From Verrucomicrobiia bacterium (GTDB taxonomy: Bacteria > Zixibacteria > MSB-5A5 > DSPP01): a stretch of 64,000 nt of DNA. The stretch is from positions 1 through 64,000 of the forward strand of contig DATLYY010000042.1 in NCBI GenBank assembly GCA_035574275.1, written 5' to 3'. Positions 24,623 to 33,856 of this stretch are shown in pieces. Made by a program: the position numbers and the translations under genes. Within the stretch, counting starts at the first letter, position 1, and each line of letters starts with the position of its first letter. Under the pieces are notes generated by a model. The model did no database searches. It had not been told where the DNA came from and saw only the letters and a program-made list of their open reading frames with translations.

Positions 24623-25837
24623 GTGAAGACCATTGACCGGGTGATTCCCGACATTTCCCGCCGGGCGCGGCTGCAGCCCGCCAGCCCGATTCGCAAACTG
24701 GTGCCGCTGGCGGATGCGGCCAAGAAGCGGGGCATTACCGTCCATCATTTGAACATTGGCCAGCCGGATCTGCCGCCGCCGGCGGATTTCATCAAGGCGG
24801 TCAAAAACTGGAGCAAGCCGGTTTTGGAATACGGCAACTCCAAGGGGGATTTCCGACTCATCAACAAGGTCATCCGCTACTATAAACAGGAGCTGGACGT
24901 CGATTTGACGGAGCAAAACGTGCAAATCACCACCGGCGGGAGCGAGGCCTTGCTTTTTGCGATGATGGCAGTGACGGTCCCCGGGGACGAAATCGTGGTG
25001 TTCGAGCCGTTTTACACGAATTACAACGGATTTGCCGTGATGGCGGGGATTACGCTCAATCCGGTTGTGACCTACGGCGACAACGGGTACCATTTACCCT
25101 CCGCCGGGGAAATCGAGAAACATATCAATTCCCGCACGCGGGCAATTCTGGTCTGTTCGCCGAACAATCCGACCGGCACGGTCTATTCCAAAAAAGAGAT
25201 GGAAATGGTTGCGGAGCTTTGCCGCAAGCATTCCCTCTTTATGCTTTCCGATGAACCGTATCGCGAATTTATTTACGAAGGGGAGTTTTTTTCCGCTTTG
25301 CATCTCAAGGAAATGGAGGAGCAGGTCATCGTTCTGGATTCCGCCTCCAAGCGGTTTTCCCTCTGCGGGGCGCGGGTCGGCTTCCTTGTCAGTAAAAACA
25401 CAGAGGTTGTGGACGCCGCTTTGCGGATGGGGCAGGCGCGGCTTTCCTCGCCGACCATCGAGCAGGAGGCGGTGACGGCGGCCTTCGACATACCACCCGA
25501 TTACTTTGCCAAAATGGCGGCGGAGTACAAAAAACGGCGGGATTTGCTTTTTTTGCGGCTGGGACAAATGGGCGGCGTTTCCTGTGAAAAGCCGGAAGGG
25601 GCTTTCTATTTGATGGCGCGGCTGCCGGTCGAAGATGCCGAAGATTTCTGCCGCTGGCTTTTGACCGACTTTTCCGTCCAGGGGGAGACCGTGATGATGG
25701 CGCCGGGGAGCGGGTTTTACGCCACGCCGGGAAAGGGAAAGGATGAAGTGCGGATCGCCTACGTTTTGTCCACCGAAAAACTGGACCGGGCCATGAACAT
25801 CCTTGCGGCCGGCCTTTTGAAATTTGCCAAAAAGTAA
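24623..25837 (+). CDS. Class I PLP-dependent aminotransferase
   Basis: 404 residues, fold-type I. NIGQPDLPPP near the N-terminus, EYGNSKGDFRLI, TTGGSEALLFAM, CSPNNPTGTVYSK, SDEPYREFIYEG, the PLP-lysine motif DSASKRFSLCGARVGF, and the C-terminal VRIAYVLS arginine region. It belongs to a different branch from the aminotransferase at 6188; the closest functional labels would be aspartate/aromatic-type, but substrate is not determinable. The start is GTG 24623 with GAGG nine bases upstream. Its stop overlaps the start of the ROK kinase gene by 14 bases, so the two are translated together. Confidence 0.86.
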   Translation: MKTIDRVIPDISRRARLQPASPIRKLVPLADAAKKRGITVHHLNIGQPDLPPPADFIKAVKNWSKPVLEYGNSKGDFRLINKVIRYYKQELDVDLTEQNVQITTGGSEALLFAMMAVTVPGDEIVVFEPFYTNYNGFAVMAGITLNPVVTYGDNGYHLPSAGEIEKHINSRTRAILVCSPNNPTGTVYSKKEMEMVAELCRKHSLFMLSDEPYREFIYEGEFFSALHLKEMEEQVIVLDSASKRFSLCGARVGFLVSKNTEVVDAALRMGQARLSSPTIEQEAVTAAFDIPPDYFAKMAAEYKKRRDLLFLRLGQMGGVSCEKPEGAFYLMARLPVEDAEDFCRWLLTDFSVQGETVMMAPGSGFYATPGKGKDEVRIAYVLSTEKLDRAMNILAAGLLKFAKK

Positions 25838-26741
25838 GACCGCGGTTTTCATCGGGCTGGATTTGGGGGGGACCGACCTCAAATACGGGCTGGTCGGTTC
25901 CGCCGGCAAAATTCTGGTTTCAAAAAAAATCCGCGCAAAAATCAACGAAGGGCAAAGAGCGCTGGTTGAACAGTTGCGCTCTTCTGCGCGGGAACTTCTT
26001 GCCGTTGCATCCGAAAAGAAGTGGAACGTCAAGCGGATTGGAATCGGCAGTCCGGGAGCGGTGAATTTTGAAACCGGCAGGGTGGTCGGCAATTCCCCCA
26101 ACATTCCCGGCTGGGAGGGAGTCAACCTCAAAAAAAGTTTGCGCATTTCCGGCATCCCGGCGTTTGCGGACAACGATGCCAACTGTGTGGCGGTGGCAGA
26201 GCTTATTTTTGGCGCGGCAAAGAATTCCAAGTCCGCCTTGTGCGTGACGGTCGGCACCGGAATCGGGGGCGGGCTGGTTCTGAACGGAAAAGTTTATCGC
26301 GGCTCGTCGTATTCCGCTGGAGAAATCGGGCACACCACGCTCGTTTTCGAAGGAAAACTGTGTACCTGCGGCAGTCGGGGCTGTCTGGAAAAATATGCCT
26401 CGGTCTCCGCGTTGATGGAGAATGCTTCGAAACGGGGGTTCGACAGCGTTCGAGCGTTGACGGATGCCGCCAAGACCGATGATGCGGCTGCGATCGAGCT
26501 TATCTCCCAACAAGCGGCATATTTGGGAGCGGGGTTGGCCTCGGCGGTGAACCTCTTGAACCCGGAAAGGCTTATTTTGGGAGGTGGGTTTGTGGACGTA
26601 TATCCGCAAATTTTGAAATTAGTTGAGGAAGAAATAAGGAAAAGAGCTTTTCCGGCGGCGTTGCTGAAGTTGCAGGTCGTAAAAGCGAAACTGGGGAACG
26701 AAGCGGGGTTGGTAGGGGCGGCTTTTTTGGGAAACAGATAA
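25824..26741 (+). CDS. ROK-family sugar kinase (glucokinase-like)
   Basis: 305 residues. ATP-binding IGLDLGGTDLKYGLV at the N-terminus, catalytic Asp in FADNDANCVAVAE, TVGTGIGGGLVLNGKVYRG, the ROK zinc site GHTTL...CTCGSRGCLEKYAS, and ILGGGFVD near the C-terminus. It phosphorylates a hexose such as glucose or N-acetylmannosamine; specificity is not resolvable, though GHTTL with CxCGxxGCLE is normal for glucokinases. The TTG start at 25824 lies inside the aminotransferase gene; the first downstream ATG would delete the nucleotide-binding site. Confidence 0.9.
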   Translation: MPKSKTAVFIGLDLGGTDLKYGLVGSAGKILVSKKIRAKINEGQRALVEQLRSSARELLAVASEKKWNVKRIGIGSPGAVNFETGRVVGNSPNIPGWEGVNLKKSLRISGIPAFADNDANCVAVAELIFGAAKNSKSALCVTVGTGIGGGLVLNGKVYRGSSYSAGEIGHTTLVFEGKLCTCGSRGCLEKYASVSALMENASKRGFDSVRALTDAAKTDDAAAIELISQQAAYLGAGLASAVNLLNPERLILGGGFVDVYPQILKLVEEEIRKRAFPAALLKLQVVKAKLGNEAGLVGAAFLGNR

Positions 26742-26832
26742 AAATTTCAGGCAATAAAGGGGCTTGATTAATCAAATCTCCGCTTCCGGTTTGACGGCGG
26801 GGAAATTAGCGTATATTTAGAGTGGAAGCAGT

Positions 26833-27360
26833 ATGCGAGGGAAAATCGTCGTCGCCCCGATGGGGGAAATGGATTTCTACCAAATCAACAAGCTCGCGAG
26901 CCAGCTTTCGGCCATTTTCGGTTCCTCCGTCGATATTTTGCAGGGGATGCGGCTGCCGGAGGAGGCGTTTTCGGAGCGCCGGGGACAGTACTATTCCACC
27001 GTCATTCTGGCCAAGTTGGAGGTTTTGAAATCGAACGACCGGGAAAAAATTCTGGGGATTTTGGATGAGGATTTGTACACTCCTTCCAGCTCCAACATCA
27101 TCGGCGAGGCGGACCGGCTGGGGGCGGTCGCCTTGATTTCGCTCTATCATCTCAAGCAGGATTTTTTTGCCGGCGGGGAGGAAGACCGGGTGGTGTATCA
27201 TCGCCTGCTGAAAAAATCGGTGCAGGAGGTGGCGTATTTGTTTGGGCTTTCCTACTGTCATAACCCCAAATGCGTGATGTACAAGGCCTCCAGCGTTTTG
27301 GAATTGGACCAGCTTTCCGACCGGTTCTGCGACAATTGCCAGCGGAAGCTGGGGTGGTAA
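26833..27360 (+). CDS. Archaemetzincin-family protein with degenerate catalytic motif
   Basis: 175 residues, full family length. N-terminal IVVAPMGEMDFYQINKLASQLSAIF and later RRGQYYST and LGILDEDLYTP match archaemetzincins. The region that should read HExxHxxGxxH reads QEVAYLFGLSY: Glu and Gly stay, but all three zinc-binding His are replaced (Gln, Tyr, Tyr). The second, structural zinc site (C-HNPKC-VM ... FCDNC) is intact. So the fold is probably kept while metalloprotease activity is lost, unless another residue binds the metal. A TTGACG (26791) / TATTTA (26814-26819) pair lies just upstream with a very short leader. No obvious operon partner. Confidence 0.85.
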   Translation: MRGKIVVAPMGEMDFYQINKLASQLSAIFGSSVDILQGMRLPEEAFSERRGQYYSTVILAKLEVLKSNDREKILGILDEDLYTPSSSNIIGEADRLGAVALISLYHLKQDFFAGGEEDRVVYHRLLKKSVQEVAYLFGLSYCHNPKCVMYKASSVLELDQLSDRFCDNCQRKLGW

Positions 27361-27496
27361 TTTAAAAGCGCCAATTCTTTTGTCCCTTTCCCGAAACGGA
27401 AAGAAGGAACCACAATTTTCTTGATTTCCGACTGAAAATGCGTTTCATTTTCTACCCTGTGAATAGGAAGCGGCCGCTTTCAGAGGAGATGAAACA

Positions 27497-29773
27497 ATGA
27501 ATCTACCCCAGATGATTGATTGGCTGAAAGCCGAGCGGTCTTTCACCGAAAACGTGGTTTTTTGGCGGACTTTGGCGGCCAAGCCCGGGAACTACGTTCC
27601 CTTTCCGGAAAGAATGGAGGGGCGGATTAAGTCGGTATTGCAAAAGCGGGGGATACACCAACTTTATTCGCACCAAGTGGAGGCGTTTGAGAAAGCCTCC
27701 TCCGGCAGGAATTTCGTAGTCGTGACGCCGACGGCCTCCGGAAAGACGTTTTGTTACAACCTGCCGGTTTTGGATGCCATCGCCAAGGAGCACCGCCACC
27801 GGGCGCTCTACATATTTCCCACCAAGGCCTTGGCGCAGGATCAACTGGCGGAGCTGCACGACTTCATCACGCAATTGGAACTGGACATCAAGACTTACAC
27901 CTTCGACGGGGACACGCCCCAGAATGCCCGGCGGGCCGTCCGGTCGGCGGGACATATCGTGGTGACCAACGCCGATATGCTGCACGCCGGGATTCTGCCC
28001 CATCATACCAAATGGATAAAACTTTTCGAGAATTTGAAATTCATTGTTCTGGACGAGTTGCATCAATACCGCGGGGTTTTCGGCAGCCATCTGGCCAACG
28101 TATTCCGCCGGCTCAAACGGATCGCCAATTTCTACGGCTCGAAACCGCAGTTCATTTTTTCTTCCGCAACAATAGCCAATCCAAAAGAACTGGCGGAGAA
28201 GATTTGCGAAGAGCCGGTGGAGTTAATCGATAAAAACGGCGCGCCTTCCGGCACCAAGCATTTTGTCCTCTACAATCCGCCGGTCGTCAACAAAGAACTG
28301 GGGCTGCGGCGCTCTTCCTGGGGGGAGGCGGAGCGGCTGGCTTCCCATTTCATTGAGAATCAAATTCAAACCATCGTTTTCGCCCCCTACCGCCTGTCGG
28401 TGGAAATTATTCTGGCCGGTTTGCAGAACCGTTTGAAACGCTCCGGCATTTCGGAGGAGAAGGTTTCCGGCTACCGGGGGGGGTATCTGCCGCTGGAACG
28501 ACGGGCGGTCGAGCAGGGGTTACGCCGCAAATCACTTCTCGGTGTTGTCACGACCAATGCTTTGGAACTGGGGATTGACATCGGGGAACTGGAGGTTTCA
28601 ATTCTGACCGGCTATCCGGGGACGGTGGCTTCGACTCTCCAACAGGCGGGGCGGGCCGGGCGGAAGAAGGACGTGGCATTGTCCATAATGGTGGCCAACA
28701 GTTCGGCGTTGGACCAGTTTCTGACCTCCAACCCGGATTATCTTTTCGGCTCTCCGCCGGAAGCGGGAATCGTCGACCCCAACAATTTTTCCATTCTCAC
28801 CAGCCAGTTGAAATGCGCCGCGTTCGAGTTACCGTTCGATTCGGAGGAACGGTTCGGCATCGACCCAACCAGGCCGTTTTTGGAAAAACTTTCCGCCGAG
28901 CGGGTTTTGCATCCGGCGGGAAACCGGTACCACTGGACCTCGGACATCTATCCGGCGTCGGAAGTTTCGCTCCGCTCGGCAACGATCGAGAATTTCGTCA
29001 TTTTGAACCGTTCCAACGAGAACAAGGTCATCGGGGAGGTGGATTATCCTTCCGCGCCGATTTTCCTGCATCCCCGGGCGATCTACCTGCACGGCGGGGA
29101 GCGGTATCAGGTCGAAGAACTGGATTGGGAGGGGCGGAAGGCGTACGTCAAGGAGGCGCCGGTCGATTACTACACGGACGCCGAGACCAAAACGGAGGTC
29201 AAAGTTCTCTCCGAAGCGCGAAGCGCCGGTTTCTTTTCGGACAAAGCGTACTGCGGGGAGATTGCGGTCAGTTCCGCCACCGTGCTTTTCAAAAAAATCA
29301 AATTCGGCACGGGGGAAAACATCGGTTCCGAGCACATCAACCTGCCCGAACTGACCATGCACACCACCTCCTTCTGGGCATCGTTTTCCGAAGATTTGGC
29401 GCAAAATGCGGGGATTTCCGCCGGCTCGCTCGGCGCCAGCCTGCGCGGGGTGGCCAATCTTCTCCAAAATCTCGTCCCGCTCTGGGTGATGGCGGACCGG
29501 CGGGACGTCCGGGCCTTTTCGCAGGTGAAGTCCCCGTTCCTCGACCGGCCGGCGATTTTCATCTACGACAACATTCCGGGCGGGGTGGGGTTTGCGGAAA
29601 AAATTTTTGCGATGCGGGAGGAGATTTTCAAAGCCGCCCTCTCGCTGGCCCGCGGCTGCAGTTGTTCCGATGGCTGTCCTTCCTGCGTGGGCCCGACTTT
29701 GGAAGTGGGAAGGGTAAGAAACGACACGGTTGCGATTCTGGAATATATGCTGGGGACGGGGGTGCCGGTTTAG
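27497..29773 (+). CDS. MrfA/YprA-type DEAD/DEAH-box helicase with DUF1998 (MZB) zinc domain
   Basis: 758 residues. Motifs in order: Q-like IHQLYSHQVEAFEKA, Walker A TPTASGKT, TKALAQDQL, DELHQYRG (DExH), SATIANP, TTNALELGIDIG, and QQAGRAGRKKD. The C-terminal third carries DUF1998 with the four-cysteine site CSCSDGCPSC. Bacillus MrfA works with the exonuclease MrfB to remove mitomycin-type adducts; no MrfB-like gene is adjacent, so a DNA-repair helicase role is inferred from the family alone. ATG 27497 follows AGAGGAGATGAAACA. A single-gene unit. Confidence 0.92.
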   Translation: MNLPQMIDWLKAERSFTENVVFWRTLAAKPGNYVPFPERMEGRIKSVLQKRGIHQLYSHQVEAFEKASSGRNFVVVTPTASGKTFCYNLPVLDAIAKEHRHRALYIFPTKALAQDQLAELHDFITQLELDIKTYTFDGDTPQNARRAVRSAGHIVVTNADMLHAGILPHHTKWIKLFENLKFIVLDELHQYRGVFGSHLANVFRRLKRIANFYGSKPQFIFSSATIANPKELAEKICEEPVELIDKNGAPSGTKHFVLYNPPVVNKELGLRRSSWGEAERLASHFIENQIQTIVFAPYRLSVEIILAGLQNRLKRSGISEEKVSGYRGGYLPLERRAVEQGLRRKSLLGVVTTNALELGIDIGELEVSILTGYPGTVASTLQQAGRAGRKKDVALSIMVANSSALDQFLTSNPDYLFGSPPEAGIVDPNNFSILTSQLKCAAFELPFDSEERFGIDPTRPFLEKLSAERVLHPAGNRYHWTSDIYPASEVSLRSATIENFVILNRSNENKVIGEVDYPSAPIFLHPRAIYLHGGERYQVEELDWEGRKAYVKEAPVDYYTDAETKTEVKVLSEARSAGFFSDKAYCGEIAVSSATVLFKKIKFGTGENIGSEHINLPELTMHTTSFWASFSEDLAQNAGISAGSLGASLRGVANLLQNLVPLWVMADRRDVRAFSQVKSPFLDRPAIFIYDNIPGGVGFAEKIFAMREEIFKAALSLARGCSCSDGCPSCVGPTLEVGRVRNDTVAILEYMLGTGVPV

Positions 29774-29847
29774 CCGGGTTGAGAGGCCGGCTGCGGCATT
29801 TTGAGGGGTTCCATTACGCCGTGTTTTAACAGCTTTACAAGATGGAT

Positions 29848-29865
29848 GGGAGTTTTTATACTCCC
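29848..29865. repeat. Intergenic palindrome of the dispersed family
   Basis: GGGAGTTTTTATACTCCC, 6-bp arms, flanked by GAT on the left and GCCACG on the right. It lies just upstream of the CADD gene's ribosome site. Confidence 0.7.
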
Positions 29866-29883
29866 GCCACGAGGAGGAAAAAA

Positions 29884-30570
29884 ATGGAAAAAATAAAAGA
29901 ACTGAAAAATTTGATTCAAGAGAGAAGCATACTCAAGCATCCTTTCTACAAGGCCTGGGCGGCGGGGCTTTTGTCGCAGGAGGATTTGCGGCGGTACGCC
30001 TGCCAGTACTACCACCACGTGCGGGCGTTTCCGACCTACGTGGCGGGCATCATCGCCAACTGTGAAAATCCGCGGCTGCGGTCGGTCCTTTTGGAAAATT
30101 TGAACGACGAGGAGGGTTCCACACCCACCCATCTCGATTTGTGGGTCGATTTCGGCCGCTCGCTCGGGTTGTCCCGGGGGGATATGGAAGGTTCGGAGGT
30201 TTACCCGGAGACGCGCCATTTTGTCAATACCTTCAAGCATTTGACCCGCAACCAGTCCGCGCCGGTGGGGGCTTCCGCTTTGTACGCCTACGAGTCCCAG
30301 ATTCCGGCCGTGGCGGCGGAAAAAATCGATGGATTGAGGAAGTATGAATACGGCGCCAATCTGGACGTCACATTCTTTGCCGTGCACCAGGAAGCGGACG
30401 TGAAACATACGGCAGATTTGGAAAAAGTGCTGGCGGGCTCCGGAGTGCAGGAAAAGGAGAAGGCGGTTTTGGCCGTCGGCCAGGTCTTGAACGGCTGGTG
30501 GGGGCTTTTGGACGGGGTTTTGGCGCGGTCTCCGGAATTGAAAGAAAAAGTGGCCGCCTGCGGGATGTAG
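29884..30570 (+). CDS. CADD-type self-sacrificing p-aminobenzoate synthase (PqqC/TenA fold)
   Basis: 228 residues, helical diiron fold. It matches Chlamydia CADD along its length: SILKHPFYKAWAAG, YACQYYHHVRAFPTYV, LENLNDEEG...THLDLW, ALYAYESQIPAVAAEKIDGL, FFAVHQEADVKH. The metal ligands (Glu of NDEE, His of THLDL, Glu of YES, and H..D..H of the last motif) and the candidate donor Tyr and Lys are all kept. CADD uses one of its own tyrosines to make the p-aminobenzoate ring of folate in bacteria lacking PabABC. ATG 29884 follows GAGGAGG; a start at 29842 would add a non-homologous stretch. fhs at 53358 also fits a folate need. Confidence 0.88.
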   Translation: MEKIKELKNLIQERSILKHPFYKAWAAGLLSQEDLRRYACQYYHHVRAFPTYVAGIIANCENPRLRSVLLENLNDEEGSTPTHLDLWVDFGRSLGLSRGDMEGSEVYPETRHFVNTFKHLTRNQSAPVGASALYAYESQIPAVAAEKIDGLRKYEYGANLDVTFFAVHQEADVKHTADLEKVLAGSGVQEKEKAVLAVGQVLNGWWGLLDGVLARSPELKEKVAACGM

Positions 30571-30591
30571 GGCCTGACAACTGAAAGGATA

Positions 30592-30628
30592 AAAGGGTGT
30601 CAATACTTTGAAGGTATTGACACCCTTT
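30592..30628. terminator. Long perfect hairpin after the CADD gene
   Basis: AAAGGGTGTCAATAC (30592-30606), 7-base loop, GTATTGACACCCTTT (30614-30628). A 15-bp perfect stem 21 bases after the stop codon. A T-tract is absent apart from TTTG, so termination is likely but not certain. Confidence 0.6.
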
Positions 30629-30652
30629 GTCATTCAGCGTATATACAAAGGC

Positions 30653-30670
30653 GGGGGCTTATAAGCCCCC
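30653..30670. repeat. Intergenic palindrome of the dispersed family
   Basis: GGGGGCTTATAAGCCCCC, a perfect 18-base palindrome, preceded by ACAAAGGC and followed by TTGGTGG. It lies in the leader region of the nuo operon. Confidence 0.8.
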
Positions 30671-30733
30671 TTGGTGGAAAGGAGAGCAGGCGACTGCGGT
30701 TTTTTTTGAGCCGGTTTGTGAAAAAAATCACTT

Positions 30734-31080
30734 ATGTTTGAAACCTATTTTCCTTTAGCGGTGATGATAGCGGCGGCGACAGTGATCGGCGTCGGGCAAA
30801 TAGCGCTGTCGCACGTTTTGGGGCGGAAATCCAAAAGCCCCAAAAAGCTTATCCCCTACGAATGCGGGGTGGACCCGGTGGGCGGGGCGCACGAACGGTT
30901 TCCGGTCAAATACTATTTGATAGCGATGCTTTTCATCATCTTCGACATCGAGGTGGTGTTTTTGTTCCCCTGGGCGGTGGTGTATAAACAACTGGCGTGG
31001 TTCGGATTCATTGAGATGGCAATTTTTATTTTCATCTTGTTTGTGGGGTATGTGTACATCGTTAAAAAAGGAGCCCTGCA

Positions 31081-31090
<10 letters not shown>
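30734..31090 (+). CDS. nuoA: NADH-quinone oxidoreductase subunit A
   Basis: 118 residues, three membrane helices, part of the membrane arm near the quinone site. Conserved loop [44 protein letters not shown] is the classic NuoA region between helices 1 and 2. It opens the 14-gene complex I operon. No clear Shine-Dalgarno is seen. It overlaps nuoB by 10 bases. Confidence 0.96.
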
Positions 31091-31617
<527 letters not shown>

Positions 31618-31661
31618 TTCGAGGTTCTCTTCGGCACCGGAGGGGACCCAATACATAGATT

Positions 31662-32162
31662 ATGGGATTTGAGCCGATTGAGAAACTGGAAAATAGATTT
31701 GGCGACCGGGTCGGGGAGGTTGTGAACTACCGGGATGAGTGGTCGGTCTATGTTCCGAAGGCCGACCTCATCGAAGCGTTGCGGTTTCTCAAGACCGAGG
31801 TGGGATGCGAGTTCAATTTTCTCTCCGACATCACCTCGGTCGATTTGTTTTCGCAAAAGCCCCGTTTTGAAGTTCTGTACCACCTCTTTTCCATTCCGCT
31901 GCATCACCGCTTGCGGGTCAAGGTCAAAATTGAAGACGGGGAGAAAGTCCCCACGGCGACGGTGCTTTGGGACGCCGCCAACTGGCACGAGCGGGAAATA
32001 TATGACTTGATGGGGATTGAATTCGAGGGGCATCCCGACTTGCGGCGGATTTTGATGCGGGAGGAATGGATCGGCCACCCCTTGCGCAAAGATTATCCCC
32101 TGACCTACGAAGCGCCGCAGTTTTCGTTCAACAAGGATTTGCCGCCGGAGATTATCAAGTAG
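31662..32162 (+). CDS. nuoC: NADH-quinone oxidoreductase subunit C
   Basis: 166 residues, hydrophilic arm. Signature WHEREIYDLMGIEFEGHPDLRRILMREEWIGHPLRKDY near the C-terminus. Not fused to nuoD, unlike E. coli. A 44-base gap separates it from nuoB. Confidence 0.96.
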   Translation: MGFEPIEKLENRFGDRVGEVVNYRDEWSVYVPKADLIEALRFLKTEVGCEFNFLSDITSVDLFSQKPRFEVLYHLFSIPLHHRLRVKVKIEDGEKVPTATVLWDAANWHEREIYDLMGIEFEGHPDLRRILMREEWIGHPLRKDYPLTYEAPQFSFNKDLPPEIIK

Positions 32163-32164
32163 CG

Positions 32165-33337
32165 ATGGCCAAGACCGAAATGATGACCATCAACATGGGG
32201 CCGCAGCACCCCTCCACGCACGGGGTTTTGCGCCTCATTCTGGAGCTGGACGGGGAGACGGTGGTCAAAATCACCCCGGTGATGGGGTATCTGCACACGG
32301 GCATCGAAAAAAACGCGGAAGACAAGAAATACATGCACGTTTTGCCGATGACCGACCGGATGGATTATCTGGCGCCGATGTCCAACAATCTGGTCTTTTG
32401 CCTCGCCGTCGAAAAACTTTTGGGAATCGAGATTCCGCCCAAGGCCCAGTGGCTGCGGGTGCTTTTGGCGGAGCTCACCCGCATCGCCTCCCACTGCGTC
32501 TGGGTCGGCACGCACGCCATGGATATCGGAGCGATGTCGATGTTCCTCTACGCCTTCCGGGAGCGGGAACGGGTTTTGGAAATTTATGAGATGGTCTCCG
32601 GCCAGCGGATGATGTCTTCTTATTTCCGCATCGGCGGGGTGATGGAAGACGTGCCCCCCGATTTCGAGGAAAAGGTGCGCGCCATCCTGCGGGATTTTCC
32701 GGCGCGGTTCGACGAGTACGAGGCGCTTTTGACCAAGAACAAAATCTGGCAGAACCGTACCAAGGGGGTGGCGGTCATCTCCGCCGAGGAGGGCATCAAC
32801 TGCGGTCTTTCTGGGCCGTCCCTGCGCGGCTCCGGGGTGAACTGGGATATGCGCAAATCGAACCCCTACTCCAGCTACGAAAAATTTGACTTCAACGTGC
32901 CGGTGGGGCAAAACGGGGATGTTTTCGACCGCTATATCGTGCGGATGGCCGAGATGCGGGAGAGCTTGAAAATCGTCCGTCAGGCCCTGGACGGGCTGCC
33001 GGAAGGTCCCTGGATGGCGCGCGTTCCCGGCGTCACCCCGCCGCCGAAGGAAGAGGTTTTGCACAAAATGGAGGCGTTGATTTTCCAGTTCAAAATCTAT
33101 ACGGAAGGTTTTTCGCCGCCGCCGGGAGAGGTGTATCAGGCGATTGAGTCGCCCCGCGGTGAGCTCGGCTATTATGTCCGCAGCGACGGGACGCCGAAGC
33201 CGTACCGGATTCATTTCCGCACACCTTCTTTCTGCAATTTGTCGGCTCTCTCCAAGATGGTGGAGGGGCGTTTGATTGCGGACGTGGTGGCGGCCATCGG
33301 CTCCATCGACATCGTTCTGGGGGACGTGGACCGGTGA
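32165..33337 (+). CDS. nuoD: NADH-quinone oxidoreductase subunit D
   Basis: 390 residues, the 49-kDa subunit that forms the quinone pocket with NuoB. It starts MAKTEMMTINMGPQHPSTHGVLRL, followed by GYLHTGIEKNAE (quinone-site His), RMDYLAPM, and ends with the family IGSIDIVLGDVDR. ATG 32165 is two bases after the nuoC stop; an upstream in-frame start would lie inside nuoC. Confidence 0.97.
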   Translation: MAKTEMMTINMGPQHPSTHGVLRLILELDGETVVKITPVMGYLHTGIEKNAEDKKYMHVLPMTDRMDYLAPMSNNLVFCLAVEKLLGIEIPPKAQWLRVLLAELTRIASHCVWVGTHAMDIGAMSMFLYAFRERERVLEIYEMVSGQRMMSSYFRIGGVMEDVPPDFEEKVRAILRDFPARFDEYEALLTKNKIWQNRTKGVAVISAEEGINCGLSGPSLRGSGVNWDMRKSNPYSSYEKFDFNVPVGQNGDVFDRYIVRMAEMRESLKIVRQALDGLPEGPWMARVPGVTPPPKEEVLHKMEALIFQFKIYTEGFSPPPGEVYQAIESPRGELGYYVRSDGTPKPYRIHFRTPSFCNLSALSKMVEGRLIADVVAAIGSIDIVLGDVDR

Positions 33338-33855
33338 GCGTGCAAACCGTCTATCCGACCGTGGAAAAAGCGGGGATTAAAATCGCCGTTTTGTCCCCGG
33401 CAACAGTTGAAAAAATCAAGAAGGCGATGACCCGCTTTCCCAAGCCGCTTTCGGCTGTCCTGCCCGCCTTGCATGCCTGCTACGAGCAGTTCGGTTATCT
33501 CGACGAACCGATGTATGAGGCGATTGCCGAGATTCTGGGGGTCACCCGGGCCGAGGTGGCCGAAGCGGCCACGTTTTACACCCTTTTCCCCAAGCAGCCG
33601 GTGGGGAAAAATCTGGTGATGGTTTGCAAAAACATCTCCTGCGCGCTGCGGGGGGCGGATAATCTCGTCTCTTATCTCGAAAAGAAATTGAATACCAAAG
33701 TCGGCGAGACGACGGCGGACGGGAAGTTCACCATCTGGAAGGTGGAATGCCTCGGCTCCTGCGGCACGGCCCCGATGATGCAGGTGAACGACGAGTTCCA
33801 CGAAAATTTGACCCGGGCGAAGGTGGATGCTTTGCTAGAAAAACTTTCAAAATAA
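33334..33855 (+). CDS. nuoE: NADH-quinone oxidoreductase subunit E
   Basis: 173 residues, thioredoxin-like fold carrying the [2Fe-2S] cluster N1a. Ligands are visible as CKNISC and CLGSC. The start GTG 33334 overlaps the nuoD stop (GTGA). Helical N-terminal part includes LHACYEQFGYLDEPMYEAIAEILGV. Confidence 0.96.
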   Translation: MSVQTVYPTVEKAGIKIAVLSPATVEKIKKAMTRFPKPLSAVLPALHACYEQFGYLDEPMYEAIAEILGVTRAEVAEAATFYTLFPKQPVGKNLVMVCKNISCALRGADNLVSYLEKKLNTKVGETTADGKFTIWKVECLGSCGTAPMMQVNDEFHENLTRAKVDALLEKLSK

Positions 33856-33856
33856 C

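Noticed and set aside
30592-30628. Riboswitch or attenuator controlling nuoA
   Set aside because: It is a single long perfect hairpin directly after the CADD stop codon with no aptamer-like features; a terminator is the simpler reading.
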